Assembly (NCBI RefSeq): GCF_009363655.1
Contig: NZ_CP045393.1
Location: 3,720,001 to 3,784,000 of the forward strand
Reading direction: 5' to 3'
Source of the DNA: Roseovarius sp. THAF27
Lineage (GTDB): Bacteria > Pseudomonadota > Alphaproteobacteria > Rhodobacterales > Rhodobacteraceae
Length of the DNA stretch: 64,000 bases
Shown here: positions 27,829-35,671 of the stretch, in pieces
Layout: each line of letters starts with the position of its first letter
How positions within the stretch are numbered: the stretch's first letter is position 1
Position numbers and translations under genes: made by a program
Notes under the pieces: generated by a model
Seen by the model: the letters and a program-made list of their open reading frames with translations, nothing else
What the model was told of the DNA's origin: nothing
The model's database searches: none

Positions 27829-29183
27829 GCAACCCGATGAAGAAGTTTCTGATCGCCGCCCTCGTCGGCAGCCTGACGGGCGCGGTCGTGACAACCCAAG
27901 TCGCCGCGCCGCTTCTGGCGCAGGAGGCGGCCAAGACGACGAATGTCTACGAACAGCTTGACCTCTTTGGCGATATTTTCGAGCGGATCCGCTCGCAATA
28001 TGTCGAGGAAGTAGACGAAGGCGAACTGATCGAGGCCGCCATCAACGGCATGCTGACCTCGCTCGATCCGCATTCGAGTTACCTCAGCCCCGACGATGCC
28101 GCCGACATGAGGGTGCAGACCCGCGGCGAGTTCGGCGGGCTTGGCATCGAGGTGACTCAGGAAGACGGATTCGTGAAGGTGGTGTCGCCGATCGACGGCA
28201 CACCGGCCGAGAATGCCGGCATCGAGGCGGGCGATTTCATCACCCATGTGGACAGCGAAAGCGTGCTCGGCCTGACCCTGGACGAGGCGGTGGAAATGAT
28301 GCGCGGCCCGGTGGGCAGCGAGATCGTCATCACCGTGGTCCGCGAAGGCGAGGCGGAGCCGTTCGACGTGTCGATCGTGCGCGACACGATCAAGCTGACC
28401 GCCGTACGGGTGCGGACCGAACAGCAAAGCGTCGTTCTGCGGGTGACAACGTTCAACGACCAGACCTTCCGCAACCTGGAAAGCGGCCTGGCCGAGCAGA
28501 TCGAGGACGCGGGCGGCATCGACAAGATCAACGGCATCGTGCTGGACCTGCGCAACAACCCCGGGGGCCTGTTGAACCAGGCGATCCAGGTCAGCGACGC
28601 GTTCCTGGAAAAGGGCGAGATCGTCAGCACACGGGGCCGTGCGCCCGAGGATGGCGAGCGTTTCAACGCCAAGCCGGGCGACCTGGCGGAGGGCAAGCCT
28701 ATCGTGGTGCTCATCAACGGCGGCTCGGCCTCGGCCTCGGAAATCGTCGCCGGCGCGCTGCAGGATCACCGCCGCGCCATCGTCGTGGGCACCAAGAGTT
28801 TCGGCAAGGGATCGGTCCAGACGGTCATGCCTCTGCGGGGCGACGGCGCAATGCGCCTGACCACGGCGCGGTATTACACGCCGTCGGGCCGCTCTATCCA
28901 GGCGCTGGGTGTCAGCCCGGACATCATCGTGGACCAGCCGCGCCGCGCCGAGGAAAGCGAGGAGGACGAGGAGGAAAACCCCGCCAACCGCTTTGACCGC
29001 TCCGAGGCGGACCTGCGCGGGCGTCTCGACAATGACAGCCTGAGCGAGGACGAGATCCGCCAGATCGAGGAAGAGCGCGAGAAGGTCGAGCAAGCCGCCA
29101 AGCTGCGCGAGGAAGACTACCAGCTGGCCTATGCCATCGACATCCTCAAGGGCCTGACGGCGCTGGGTCCGGAATACGAGTGA
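27825..29183 (+). CDS. ctpA: S41 family carboxyl-terminal processing peptidase
   Basis: CtpA is a PDZ-containing serine protease of the periplasm that trims peptidoglycan hydrolases and other proteins. In this 452-residue product a signal or anchor segment (residues 7-32) is followed by TSLDPHSSYLSPDDAADMRV, a PDZ domain (about 105-190, GLGIEVTQEDGFVKVVSPID), and the catalytic core with LDLRNNPGG, the SASASE nucleophile motif at 301-306 and Lys328 in SFGKGS. The C-terminal tail is strongly acidic (EESEEDEEENPANRF). It overlaps envC by ATGA. In many Rhodobacteraceae rppH follows; here a terminator and an acetyltransferase follow instead. Confidence 0.95.
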   Translation: MSNPMKKFLIAALVGSLTGAVVTTQVAAPLLAQEAAKTTNVYEQLDLFGDIFERIRSQYVEEVDEGELIEAAINGMLTSLDPHSSYLSPDDAADMRVQTRGEFGGLGIEVTQEDGFVKVVSPIDGTPAENAGIEAGDFITHVDSESVLGLTLDEAVEMMRGPVGSEIVITVVREGEAEPFDVSIVRDTIKLTAVRVRTEQQSVVLRVTTFNDQTFRNLESGLAEQIEDAGGIDKINGIVLDLRNNPGGLLNQAIQVSDAFLEKGEIVSTRGRAPEDGERFNAKPGDLAEGKPIVVLINGGSASASEIVAGALQDHRRAIVVGTKSFGKGSVQTVMPLRGDGAMRLTTARYYTPSGRSIQALGVSPDIIVDQPRRAEESEEDEEENPANRFDRSEADLRGRLDNDSLSEDEIRQIEEEREKVEQAAKLREEDYQLAYAIDILKGLTALGPEYE

Positions 29184-29208
29184 TCCGGTCAGAGACAGAA
29201 TAAACGCG

Positions 29209-29241
29209 CGGGCGGGGATGATCCCCGCCCGTTTTCGTTTT
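29209..29241 (+). terminator. Rho-independent terminator after ctpA
   Basis: Perfect stem CGGGCGGGG-ATGAT-CCCCGCCCG followed by TTTTCGTTTT, 26 bp after the ctpA stop. It ends the rsfS-to-ctpA operon. Confidence 0.92.
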
Positions 29242-29251
29242 AGACTGCGTC

Positions 29252-29707
29252 ATGCCCGAATTGCGCCGCCCTTCCGCCGATGATCTTGCCGACCTGACCG
29301 CCCTGTGCCTGCGGTCCAAGGCCTATTGGGGGTATGACGCGGAGTTCATGGCCGCCTGCGTGCCGGTGCTGACGCTGACCGAGGCCGATCTGAAGGACGT
29401 TCCGACGATCACCGAGGTCGAAGGCGAGACGCTGCTCGGCATGGTGCAGGTCTCGAACGGGGACGAGGGCTGTACCCTGCAAAGGCTTTTCGTGGATCCC
29501 GCGCATATGGGCATGGGCACGGGGCGGCGGCTGTTTCAGTGGGCGGTCGGGACGGCCCGCGGCATGGGGGCCGCGGAAATGATCGTCGAGTCCGATCCCG
29601 GCGCGGTGCCCTTCTATGTCGCCATGGGTTGCCGGCCCGCAGGCGCGGCCCCGTCCGAGGCGATCCCGGGCCGGATGCTGCCGCGCCTGGCGTACGACCT
29701 GCGGTAG
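29252..29707 (+). CDS. GNAT family N-acetyltransferase
   Basis: The 151-residue protein has the GNAT order: MPELRRPSADDLADLTALCL (first strand and helix), MVQVSNGDEGCTLQRLFVDP (motif A strand), then AHMGMGTGRRLFQWAVGTAR with a GMGTGR pyrophosphate loop, MIVESDPGAVPFYVAMGCRP (motif B with the YxxxGC pattern), and a short tail. It transfers acetyl from acetyl-CoA to an unknown amine. It begins 11 bp after the ctpA terminator, so the promoter must lie within or just behind that terminator. Its TAG stop directly enters the 32-bp perfect palindrome separating it from the convergent aminotransferase gene. Confidence 0.87.
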   Translation: MPELRRPSADDLADLTALCLRSKAYWGYDAEFMAACVPVLTLTEADLKDVPTITEVEGETLLGMVQVSNGDEGCTLQRLFVDPAHMGMGTGRRLFQWAVGTARGMGAAEMIVESDPGAVPFYVAMGCRPAGAAPSEAIPGRMLPRLAYDLR

Positions 29708-29739
29708 GCCCCACGAAATTCGTACGAATTTCGTGGGGC
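29708..29739. terminator. 32-bp perfect loop-less palindrome between convergent genes
   Basis: GCCCCACGAAATTCGT joined directly to ACGAATTTCGTGGGGC: every base pairs and there is no spacer. It fills the gap between the stop of the GNAT gene (29707) and the stop of the aminotransferase gene (29745). It shares its AAATTCGTACGAATTT core with the palindrome at 19975. A bidirectional terminator is most likely. Confidence 0.75.
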
Positions 29740-29744
29740 GCCGA

Positions 29745-30878
29745 TCAGCCGGCGCGCGTCAGATGCGCCTCCATCGCCGCCAGCCCTTCGTCCAGCCCGC
29801 GCCGCCCGAAGCCGAGGCGGAAGCGGTCTGTCGGGGTCGGCCCGAGGTCGGAGCGGTAGATCGTGCCGGGCAGAAGCAGCACGCCCGCCTCTTCCACCAG
29901 CTTGCGGGCGAATTCCTCGACACCATCCGCCCCCAGGTAGCGCGGGAAGCCCATGCAGGCGCCGTCCGGGCGCCGCCACTCGAAAAGATCGGGATGGCGG
30001 GCAAAGAACGCGTCCCATTTGGGCAGGTTCTCGTCCACGATGGCGCAGTTGCGGGCCAGGATTTTCGCGCGGCTCTTCAGGGCGATCAGCGCCAGCCGCT
30101 CGCTGGGGCCGGAATTGCAGATCGACAGGTAATGCTTCATCCGCTCCATCCGGCTCAGCACCTCGCGGTCCTGGCAGGCGATCCAGCCGATCCGCAGCCC
30201 CGGCAGACCGTAGGATTTCGACATCACGCCCAGCGAGAGCCCGCGTTCGTAGACATCGGCGATGAACGGCAGGTGTTCGGCGTCCGACGGGCCGAGACCG
30301 TTGAAGATCTCGTCATGCAGGATCCAGATGCCGTGGTGACGGCAAAGCTCGATCAGCGCGTCGTAGCGGTCGCGCGGCAGGATCGCGCCAGTGGGGTTGT
30401 GCGGAAAGTTGATGGTCAGCAGGCGGGTGTTGGGGCGGATCGCTTCGCGCACCCGGTCGATGTCGAGCGACCAGTTGTCGTCCGGGTCGAGCGGCACGCC
30501 CGTCGCCTCGCAGATCGCTAGGGGCAGGCTTTCATGCGACTGGTAGTTGGGGGTAACCACGATGGCGTGGCTGTCCGCATCCAGCAGCACGGTGTTGGCG
30601 GCGAAAATGCCCTCGCTGGCCCCGGCGAAACACAGGATGTTGTCCGCCGGTTGCGCCTTGTAGGTTGCGGCAATCGCCGAGCGCAGATCGGGCGCGCCGT
30701 AGGTTTCGGTATAGCCCAGCCACATAGTCTCGAACCCGTCGCGGTCCTCGGGGCTGGCCATGGCCAGCAGCTCGGGCAGCGCCATGCTCTCGGCGTCCGA
30801 GGCGGTCATGTGGTGGCGGGCCTTGAATTCCCACTTGGCGAAATGGGTTTCCAGCCGGAAATCGGGCAGGGTCGTCAT
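29745..30878 (-). CDS. Pyridoxal-phosphate aminotransferase, class I/II
   Basis: The 377-residue protein is a fold-type I aminotransferase. Seen: CFAGASEGIFAANTVLL (PLP phosphate loop), INFPHNPTGAILPRDRYDAL (NPTG motif), ILHDEIFNGLG (the Asp that bonds the ring nitrogen), GVMSKSYGLPGLRIGWIACQ (Schiff-base lysine and phosphate-binding arginine), and the C-terminal FRLGFGRRG with the carboxylate-binding arginine. The substrate cannot be deduced. It precedes the DUF2794 gene's 3' side with 16 bp between them, same direction, so the two may be cotranscribed with DUF2794 first. Confidence 0.92.
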   Translation of the reverse strand: MTTLPDFRLETHFAKWEFKARHHMTASDAESMALPELLAMASPEDRDGFETMWLGYTETYGAPDLRSAIAATYKAQPADNILCFAGASEGIFAANTVLLDADSHAIVVTPNYQSHESLPLAICEATGVPLDPDDNWSLDIDRVREAIRPNTRLLTINFPHNPTGAILPRDRYDALIELCRHHGIWILHDEIFNGLGPSDAEHLPFIADVYERGLSLGVMSKSYGLPGLRIGWIACQDREVLSRMERMKHYLSICNSGPSERLALIALKSRAKILARNCAIVDENLPKWDAFFARHPDLFEWRRPDGACMGFPRYLGADGVEEFARKLVEEAGVLLLPGTIYRSDLGPTPTDRFRLGFGRRGLDEGLAAMEAHLTRAG

Positions 30879-30894
30879 GCGTTTTCCTGTTGGT

Positions 30895-31239
30895 TCAGTC
30901 TACCGCACGGATAAGCTTGCGCTCCAGCACGCGCAAGACGGTGCGCAGGTCGTGCCCGCGTTTCAGCACCTGTCCGTCCATGCCGATCACCGCGTATTGC
31001 CCCTGCCGGCTGCGCAGCTTGGGGCGTTTCTCGATCCGGTAGAGCGGGTTCTCGGCGGTGCGGCGGAAGACCGAGAAGATCGCGACGTCTCGCAGGCTGG
31101 AGATCCCGTAGTCGCGCCATTCACCGGCGGCGACCATGCGTCCATAGACCGACAGGATCGCGGCAAGCTCGGTGCGGTGGAAGGCCACCTGTTGCGCGCT
31201 GCCTTGCGGCGGGAACGGAGAGGTGGGTTGAAATGTCAT
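30895..31239 (-). CDS. DUF2794 family protein
   Basis: The 114-residue product matches the DUF2794 family of alphaproteobacteria: VAFHRTELAAILSVYGRMVA, AAGEWRDYGISSLRDVAIFS, VFRRTAENPLYRIEKRPKLR and YAVIGMDGQVLKRGHDLRTV. Function is unknown; no signal peptide or membrane segment is seen, so it is probably cytoplasmic. The frame is open to 31503, but the ATG at 31239 fits the family N-terminus (MTFQPTSPFPPQGSAQQ); no clear ribosome-binding site is seen. It is the upstream member of a likely two-gene unit with the aminotransferase. The 427 bp upstream of it hold only repeats. Confidence 0.85.
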   Translation of the reverse strand: MTFQPTSPFPPQGSAQQVAFHRTELAAILSVYGRMVAAGEWRDYGISSLRDVAIFSVFRRTAENPLYRIEKRPKLRSRQGQYAVIGMDGQVLKRGHDLRTVLRVLERKLIRAVD

Positions 31240-31356
31240 ACCTTCAGAGTTGCGGTAAAAGGGTGGCGAGGCAAGGGATTTGTGGCTCCAGTGGGGTGGG
31301 ACGGCTGTGTGGTGCCGCTGGGATCGCGAAGGTGAACCGGGGACTCGTGGGGTGGG

Positions 31357-31457
31357 AGATCCTCGGGTCGAGCCCGAGGATGACGGTGCGCGGGAAAGAC
31401 CGGGCGCGCGGCGTCGAACCGGATGAACCGCGTCATCCCGGACCTGATCCGGGATCT
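31357..31457. repeat. Pair of ATCCTCGGG / ATCCCGGA hairpin repeats
   Basis: ATCCTCGGG-TCGAG-CCCGAGGAT (31359-31381) and ATCCCGGA-CCTGA-TCCGGGAT (31435-31455). Same two hairpins as at 10638, in the opposite order. Together with the large structured repeat that follows, they fill the non-coding region 31240-31666. Confidence 0.75.
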
Positions 31458-31490
31458 CGCGGGGCGAGAGGCGCTCGATCAACGTGGCCC

Positions 31491-31664
31491 CGCGCGGAAC
31501 CAAGGCGCGGCCATGCCGCGCCGCCGCGCGATCGCCAGACCGCCCGGACGGGCTGGCGATTGGATGACATTGGTGCGCCGATCAGAGGTCTTACGGATGC
31601 GGCTTCCATAAAGCGCCATGAACACGTGTCGGCTCGCCATCCCGCGGTCTGGCAATCGCGCGGC
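31491..31664 (+). repeat. Dispersed structured repeat, copy A
   Basis: 174 bp. It begins CGCGCGGAACCAAGG, has stem GGCGCGG-CCATG-CCGCGCC, then internal arm GCGCGATCGCCAGACCGC (31527-31544), CTGGCGATTGGATGACA, GATCAGAGGTC, CCATAAAGCGCC, and ends in GCGGTCTGGCAATCGCGC, which pairs with the internal arm at 17 of 18 positions. It ends three bases before the stop codon of the SDR gene. Relatives are at 38750, 44133, 57233, 62504 and 62727. Confidence 0.85.
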
Positions 31665-31666
31665 CC

Positions 31667-32377
31667 CTACCCCCGGCCGATATAGGGCATCTTCGTCGCC
31701 ATCACCGTCAGGAACTGGACGTTGGCCTCGGGCGGCATCTCGGCCATGTGCAACACCGACCGGGCGGCGTTTTCCACGTCCATCGTGTGCATCTCGGGAT
31801 TGGCCTGTTTCAGGCCCGCCACCAGTTCGCTTTCGGCGTTGCCGATGTCGATCTGGCCGCAGGCGATGTCGAACGGCCGGCCATCCAGCGACAACGACCG
31901 GGTCATGCCGGTGACCGCGTGCTTCGACGTGGTGTAGCAGATCGAGCCGGGGCGCGGCACGTAAGCGGACAGCGAGCCGTTATTGATGATCCGCCCGCCC
32001 TGGGGCGTCTGCGCGCGCATGGCACCAAAGGCGAGGCGCGCGGTGATGAACATGCCGCGCAGGTTGACGGCGATGACCTCGTCGAACTCTGCCATGCTGA
32101 CCGCGTCGGGCGTGGTCGAGGGGCCGAACATTCCGGCGTTGTTGAAGACCGCATCCAGACGCCCGGCCTTGTCCAGAAACGTCTCGAAGGCGCGGTCCAT
32201 GGCGTCGGCATCGGTCACGTCGGCGGGCAGGACCACCGCCTCGCGGCCCTCGGCCACCTCTTTCAGCTTGTCGGCGCGGCGGGCCACCAGCCCCACGCGC
32301 CACCCGGCGTCCAGGAACGTCTCCGCCGTCGCACGGCCTATGCCGGAGCTGGCGCCGGTGATCAGGATGGATTTCAT
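31667..32377 (-). CDS. Short-chain dehydrogenase/reductase
   Basis: The 236-residue protein is a classical SDR: TGASSGIG (7-14) for NAD(P), NNAG (79-82), Ser in NNGSLSAYV, and the catalytic Tyr148 and Lys152 in CYTTSKHAV. The basic residues in LVARRADKLKE after the second strand suggest a preference for NADP. The C-terminal EANVQFLTVMATKMPYIGRG is typical of small cytoplasmic SDRs of the YdfG-like group. The substrate is unknown. Its start overlaps the helicase stop (ATGA at 32374-32377), so the genes are cotranscribed. Its stop lies three bases from repeat copy A. Confidence 0.93.
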   Translation of the reverse strand: MKSILITGASSGIGRATAETFLDAGWRVGLVARRADKLKEVAEGREAVVLPADVTDADAMDRAFETFLDKAGRLDAVFNNAGMFGPSTTPDAVSMAEFDEVIAVNLRGMFITARLAFGAMRAQTPQGGRIINNGSLSAYVPRPGSICYTTSKHAVTGMTRSLSLDGRPFDIACGQIDIGNAESELVAGLKQANPEMHTMDVENAARSVLHMAEMPPEANVQFLTVMATKMPYIGRG

Positions 32378-33909
32378 AGCTCTGTCTCTGCCTCCACTTC
32401 CAGTTCCAGCGGCGCGGGCGCGGCTCGCAGGTCGTCGATGCGCAGGGCGCCGGTGGGTTTCGACAGGCGGTTGCGCACCACCCAGTGCAGCCGCTCCTCG
32501 GCGCGGGTGATGGCGACATAGGCCAGACGCTTCCATAAGGGCTGCCCCGCCTCGGTGCGGCCCATGCGGGCGGCGGCATAGATGTCGGGGGCAAAGACCT
32601 GCACATCGGGCCATTGCGAGCCTTGCGCCTTGTGGATCGTGACCGCCGCGCCATGCAGGAAGGTGGCGCCCATGCGGGCGGCGAAGGGGATGAAGGGCTC
32701 TTCCTCGTCGGGCTTCTCGATCTTGACGATGCTGGCGGCGCTGACGCGCGGGTCCTCGGCCCCCATCACGTGCAGGCGGGAAAAGCCCGGCTTGCGGCCC
32801 GCTCCCAGATAGATCACCTGCGCGCCCTTGATCAGGCCGCGCGCCTCGAGGTCGAGACGTTTCTTGCGGTGCTTGAGCGGCAGTTCCAGACCGTCGCAGA
32901 TGAGCGGCTCGCCTTCCAGAAGCTCGGTGTCGGGCGCGCCATGCACGGCGCGAAAGGCGTTGATCAGGCGGATGCGGGTGGCGTTGCGCCAGACCAGGAC
33001 GGGCGAGCGCGCCATCAGGTCCACCTCGACTCGTTGCGCCCATTGCACGCGGACGTCCTGCGCCGCCTTTTGCTCGACCAGCCGCTCGAAATCCTGAAAC
33101 CCCACCTCTGGGTCGCCCAAGGCGTGGGCCAGGTCGAGGATCGGGTTGTCGGCATCCTGCCGGTGAATGCGGTTCAGCGTCAGCTTTGCGGGCGCGGGCA
33201 GGCCATCGAAGACCATCGCGCCGGACTGGTTCACCGGGGCAAGCTGAGCCGGGTCGCCGAACAGCAGCAGTGTCGGAAAGATCTCCTGCAGATCCTCGTA
33301 CTGCTTTTCGTCCAGCATCGAGGCCTCGTCGATGAACCCGATATCCAAAGGCTCTTCGCGGCGCTTCCAGCCGGTGATGAAATCGCTGCCGCGCAGACCG
33401 GCGGCGGCCAGAGCCCCGGGGATGGACTTGTGCGTGCCGTAAAACAGCCGGGCGCGTTCCAGCGCCTCTTCGGTCAGACCCTCGATTTCAGGCTTGTCGC
33501 CGTTGCCGGCCAGCCATTCGGCGATGCGCTCGTACTCAGGGTCATAGACGGGGGTATAGAGGATGCGGTGGATGGTGGTGGCGGGCACGCCGCGCATCCT
33601 CAGAACGCTGGCAGCCTTGTTGGTGGGGGCGAGGATGGCCAGCGTGCGGCGGTCCTTGCGGCGGCGGCCTTCCCAGTCGCCCGACACCACGTCGACGCCC
33701 GCCTCTTCCAGCGCGCGGTAAAGAGCGGCCAAGAGCAGCGTCTTGCCCGAGCCGGCCTTTCCGACCACGGCCATCACGCGGGACTTGCCTTCGCGTGGCG
33801 GGGTCAGCATCCCCTCGTCCAGATCCACGCCCACCTCGCGCAGCGCGGCGGCGATGCGGTCATGGGCCTCGGCCTGGTCGTCGGAATAGGTGAGCGCGGT
33901 CTGGGACAT
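32374..33909 (-). CDS. Superfamily 1 DNA helicase, RecD/Dda-like
   Basis: The 511-residue protein carries SF1B helicase motifs: Walker A VVGKAGSGKT (48-57), motif Ia LAILAPTNKAASVLRMRGVP, Walker B DIGFIDEASMLDEKQYEDLQ, motif III LLLFGDPAQLAPV, motif IV/V VTIHKAQGSQWPDVQVFAPD, and motif VI YVAITRAEERLHWVV. It lacks the long N-terminal region of RecD2 and resembles the Dda/TraI-type helicases found in alphaproteobacterial genomes. It probably unwinds DNA 5' to 3' in repair or replication. The start at 33909 gives MSQTALTYSDDQAEAHDRIA. It is cotranscribed with the SDR gene downstream and separated from luxI by three palindromes. Confidence 0.92.
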   Translation of the reverse strand: MSQTALTYSDDQAEAHDRIAAALREVGVDLDEGMLTPPREGKSRVMAVVGKAGSGKTLLLAALYRALEEAGVDVVSGDWEGRRRKDRRTLAILAPTNKAASVLRMRGVPATTIHRILYTPVYDPEYERIAEWLAGNGDKPEIEGLTEEALERARLFYGTHKSIPGALAAAGLRGSDFITGWKRREEPLDIGFIDEASMLDEKQYEDLQEIFPTLLLFGDPAQLAPVNQSGAMVFDGLPAPAKLTLNRIHRQDADNPILDLAHALGDPEVGFQDFERLVEQKAAQDVRVQWAQRVEVDLMARSPVLVWRNATRIRLINAFRAVHGAPDTELLEGEPLICDGLELPLKHRKKRLDLEARGLIKGAQVIYLGAGRKPGFSRLHVMGAEDPRVSAASIVKIEKPDEEEPFIPFAARMGATFLHGAAVTIHKAQGSQWPDVQVFAPDIYAAARMGRTEAGQPLWKRLAYVAITRAEERLHWVVRNRLSKPTGALRIDDLRAAPAPLELEVEAETEL

Positions 33910-33953
33910 GGCGCGACCCTACAGCCGCGCCCCTGCCTGCGCCAGCGCGGGGG

Positions 33954-34021
33954 CCGATTTCTTGCAAGAAATCGGATCGGAAAATTGCAATTTTCCGGCC
34001 CGGAATTTTCGAAAATTCCGG
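33954..34021. terminator. Three consecutive perfect palindromes between luxI and the helicase gene
   Basis: CCGATTTCTTG|CAAGAAATCGG (33954-33975), CGGAAAATTG|CAATTTTCCG (33978-33997) and CCGGAATTTTC|GAAAATTCCGG (34000-34021): three loop-less palindromes of 22, 20 and 22 bp with 2-bp gaps. They lie 11 bp past the luxI stop and 45 bp before the helicase start, so they may both end luxI mRNA and insulate the helicase promoter. Confidence 0.7.
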
Positions 34022-34031
34022 TGCGTCCCGC

Positions 34032-34667
34032 TCAGGCCGTTTGTGCGAAAGGTTGGCGTTCGTCGCCAAAGCTGCGGCGGAACCATTGCTCGCTCAGTTG
34101 CGGTGTCACACCGGCGCGCCGGGCGACCTGCATCCGGGCGGCATCGGTGAATTCCCACAAGCCCACGCTGATCCGGTCGCGGCCCGCGCCGGTGCTGCCC
34201 AGAACCTCGGGCGAGGAGCCGATCATGCGGTAGATCCGCACCATCCGCGCGTCGAACACGCCGGCGAAATGCTGCACGCCGAAATGGCGCATCAACTCGC
34301 CCCCGCCCAGCATCAGCGCGGCGGCGACGCGGCTTTCGGCGCCGCGCGCCAGGCAAAAGCGGGTGCATTCCCAGATATGCGGGCTGACAATCGTGCCGCC
34401 GCCCAGGATGTCGGTGAAATGGTCGTTTATCATGGTGCGCCCCGTCGTGGGCAGGAACCGCATCGAGCCCTTGTGGCGCCCGTCCGCCCCTTCCCAGATC
34501 ACGTAGAGCGGGTTGAGGGCGTCGTATTCATCGCGCTCGAAGCCTTGCGCATCGACGCGCACGTCCCAGCCGAGCCGGGTTCCGAACTGGTCGGCCCGGT
34601 CGCGGAACATGCCATCGGACAGCTTGGCGAAACGGCTCAGTTGATCGGCGTAAAGGTAGCGTAGCAT
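34032..34667 (-). CDS. LuxI family acyl-homoserine lactone synthase
   Basis: The 211-residue protein makes N-acyl-homoserine lactone from S-adenosylmethionine and an acyl carrier. Conserved family positions are visible: the FRDRADQFGTRLGWDV segment, DEYDALNPLYVIW (catalytic acidic residues), GSMRFLPTTGRTMINDHF (the Arg and Phe), and WECTRFCLARGAESRVAAAL (Glu and Arg). The start at 34667 follows AGAGGGGA. It lies 97 bp downstream of the luxR stop in the same direction. The acyl chain length cannot be predicted. I found no convincing lux box (an 18-20 bp dyad) in the gap. Confidence 0.95.
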   Translation of the reverse strand: MLRYLYADQLSRFAKLSDGMFRDRADQFGTRLGWDVRVDAQGFERDEYDALNPLYVIWEGADGRHKGSMRFLPTTGRTMINDHFTDILGGGTIVSPHIWECTRFCLARGAESRVAAALMLGGGELMRHFGVQHFAGVFDARMVRIYRMIGSSPEVLGSTGAGRDRISVGLWEFTDAARMQVARRAGVTPQLSEQWFRRSFGDERQPFAQTA

Positions 34668-34764
34668 GGTCGAATTCCCCTCTGTCGTGACGATAAGAGG
34701 AAAATTCTCGACAATTCGTTAAGCGCCCGTGCGTGCACCGCGCGTTGCGTTCCCCGGCGCCATG

Positions 34765-35490
34765 TCAGATCACGATCAGCCCCTGGCTGATGGCGCGGGC
34801 CACCGCGTGCACGGTGTTGATCGCCCCCAGCTTGAAGCGCGCGGATTCGATATAGACCCGCAGCGTGTGTTCCGAGATCGACAGCGTGTCGGCCACCTGC
34901 GCCCGGCCATAGCCCAGCGCCAGCAGCGTCAGCGCGTCGACCTCGCGCGGGGAAAGCTGCCGCGCGGGCGCGGGGGCGCGGTCGGGCTCGAACTCCAGCG
35001 CCTTCTGGTTGAAGGTGTGGGCGCACAGGATCAGCTCGCGGCGGCGCGACTCGGTGAACGCCGCCCAGGTGTCGTCATCGCAGCGGTGGTTCACGGTAAA
35101 GAGCGCGAATTGCCCGTTCGGCCCGCGCAGCGGAATGGAATAGCCCTGGTTGCCCAGGCCGTGGTCCAGCGCCTCTTTCAGAAAGGCTTGCGCGGGCTTG
35201 CCGGACCAGTCCAGCCGCTTCCAGTCGACCGGGTGGAACCGCTGGTAACAGCCCTTGATGACAGGGTCGATGCGCAGGTAATCCTTTTCGACATAGCGCG
35301 CCACCCAGGCCGGATCGTAGGTGCCGCAGCCGTACTGGTCGCCCGCCGCACTGACCCAGTGATAGACGAGATGGTCGATGTGAAACAGGTCGCGCAGGCG
35401 TATGGCGACGTCCTGCAGGTCCGCCGGGTCACGGGCGCGTTCGAGGTCTTCCAAGATCGGTTCGAGCCGCCGTGGCGGTTGCACGTTCAT
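34765..35490 (-). CDS. LuxR family quorum-sensing regulator
   Basis: The 241-residue protein has an autoinducer-binding domain (about residues 15-160) with the expected aromatic and acidic pattern in VYHWVSAAGDQYGCGTYDPA, RYVEKDYLRIDPVIKG and the later W residues, and a C-terminal LuxR helix-turn-helix (LSPREVDALTLLALGYGRAQ, VADTLSISEHTLRVYIESAR, KLGAINTVHAVARAI). It would bind the lactone made by the adjacent LuxI. The ATG at 35490 (MNVQPPRRLEPIL) lies inside the end of an overlapping small gene, whose stop is 59 bp further in, so translation is probably coupled. An in-frame TTG at 35496 is possible. Confidence 0.95.
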   Translation of the reverse strand: MNVQPPRRLEPILEDLERARDPADLQDVAIRLRDLFHIDHLVYHWVSAAGDQYGCGTYDPAWVARYVEKDYLRIDPVIKGCYQRFHPVDWKRLDWSGKPAQAFLKEALDHGLGNQGYSIPLRGPNGQFALFTVNHRCDDDTWAAFTESRRRELILCAHTFNQKALEFEPDRAPAPARQLSPREVDALTLLALGYGRAQVADTLSISEHTLRVYIESARFKLGAINTVHAVARAISQGLIVI

Positions 35491-35650
35491 ACCCAATCGT
35501 CCCTTCCCGCGCGGGCGTCGATTTCGACGTCAGCTCCGCCGCCGCGACGAGTCTCGTGTCGTCGATCTGTTCGGCGAGTTCCCCAAGACCGTTCTGCCGA
35601 GCGAAGGTCCTGAGGTCGGCCAGGACGTCCAGTATCCACTCGTTCTGCAT
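35429..35650 (-). CDS. Small protein gene overlapping the start of luxR
   Basis: A 73-residue product, MQNEWILDVLADLRTFARQN then GLGELAEQIDDTRLVAAAEL and a basic, Thr/Ala-rich tail. The N-terminal 45 residues look like a real amphipathic helical protein and are preceded by a near-perfect ribosome-binding site (GGAGGAGG at about 35657-35664). The 3' end overlaps luxR by 62 bp in a different frame, and the low-complexity tail falls in that overlap. I recall similar small proteins next to luxR genes in roseobacters, but cannot verify it here. It may be a cofactor or translational lead for LuxR. A CtrA-type site lies upstream. Confidence 0.7.
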   Translation of the reverse strand: MQNEWILDVLADLRTFARQNGLGELAEQIDDTRLVAAAELTSKSTPAREGTIGYERATATAARTDLGRPRTRP

Positions 35651-35671
35651 CACAGCCTCCTCCGGGAGCGG

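Noticed and set aside
34668..34764. lux box upstream of luxI
   Set aside because: Only a weak GAATT-N6-AATTT near-dyad is present; no convincing 18-20 bp inverted repeat.
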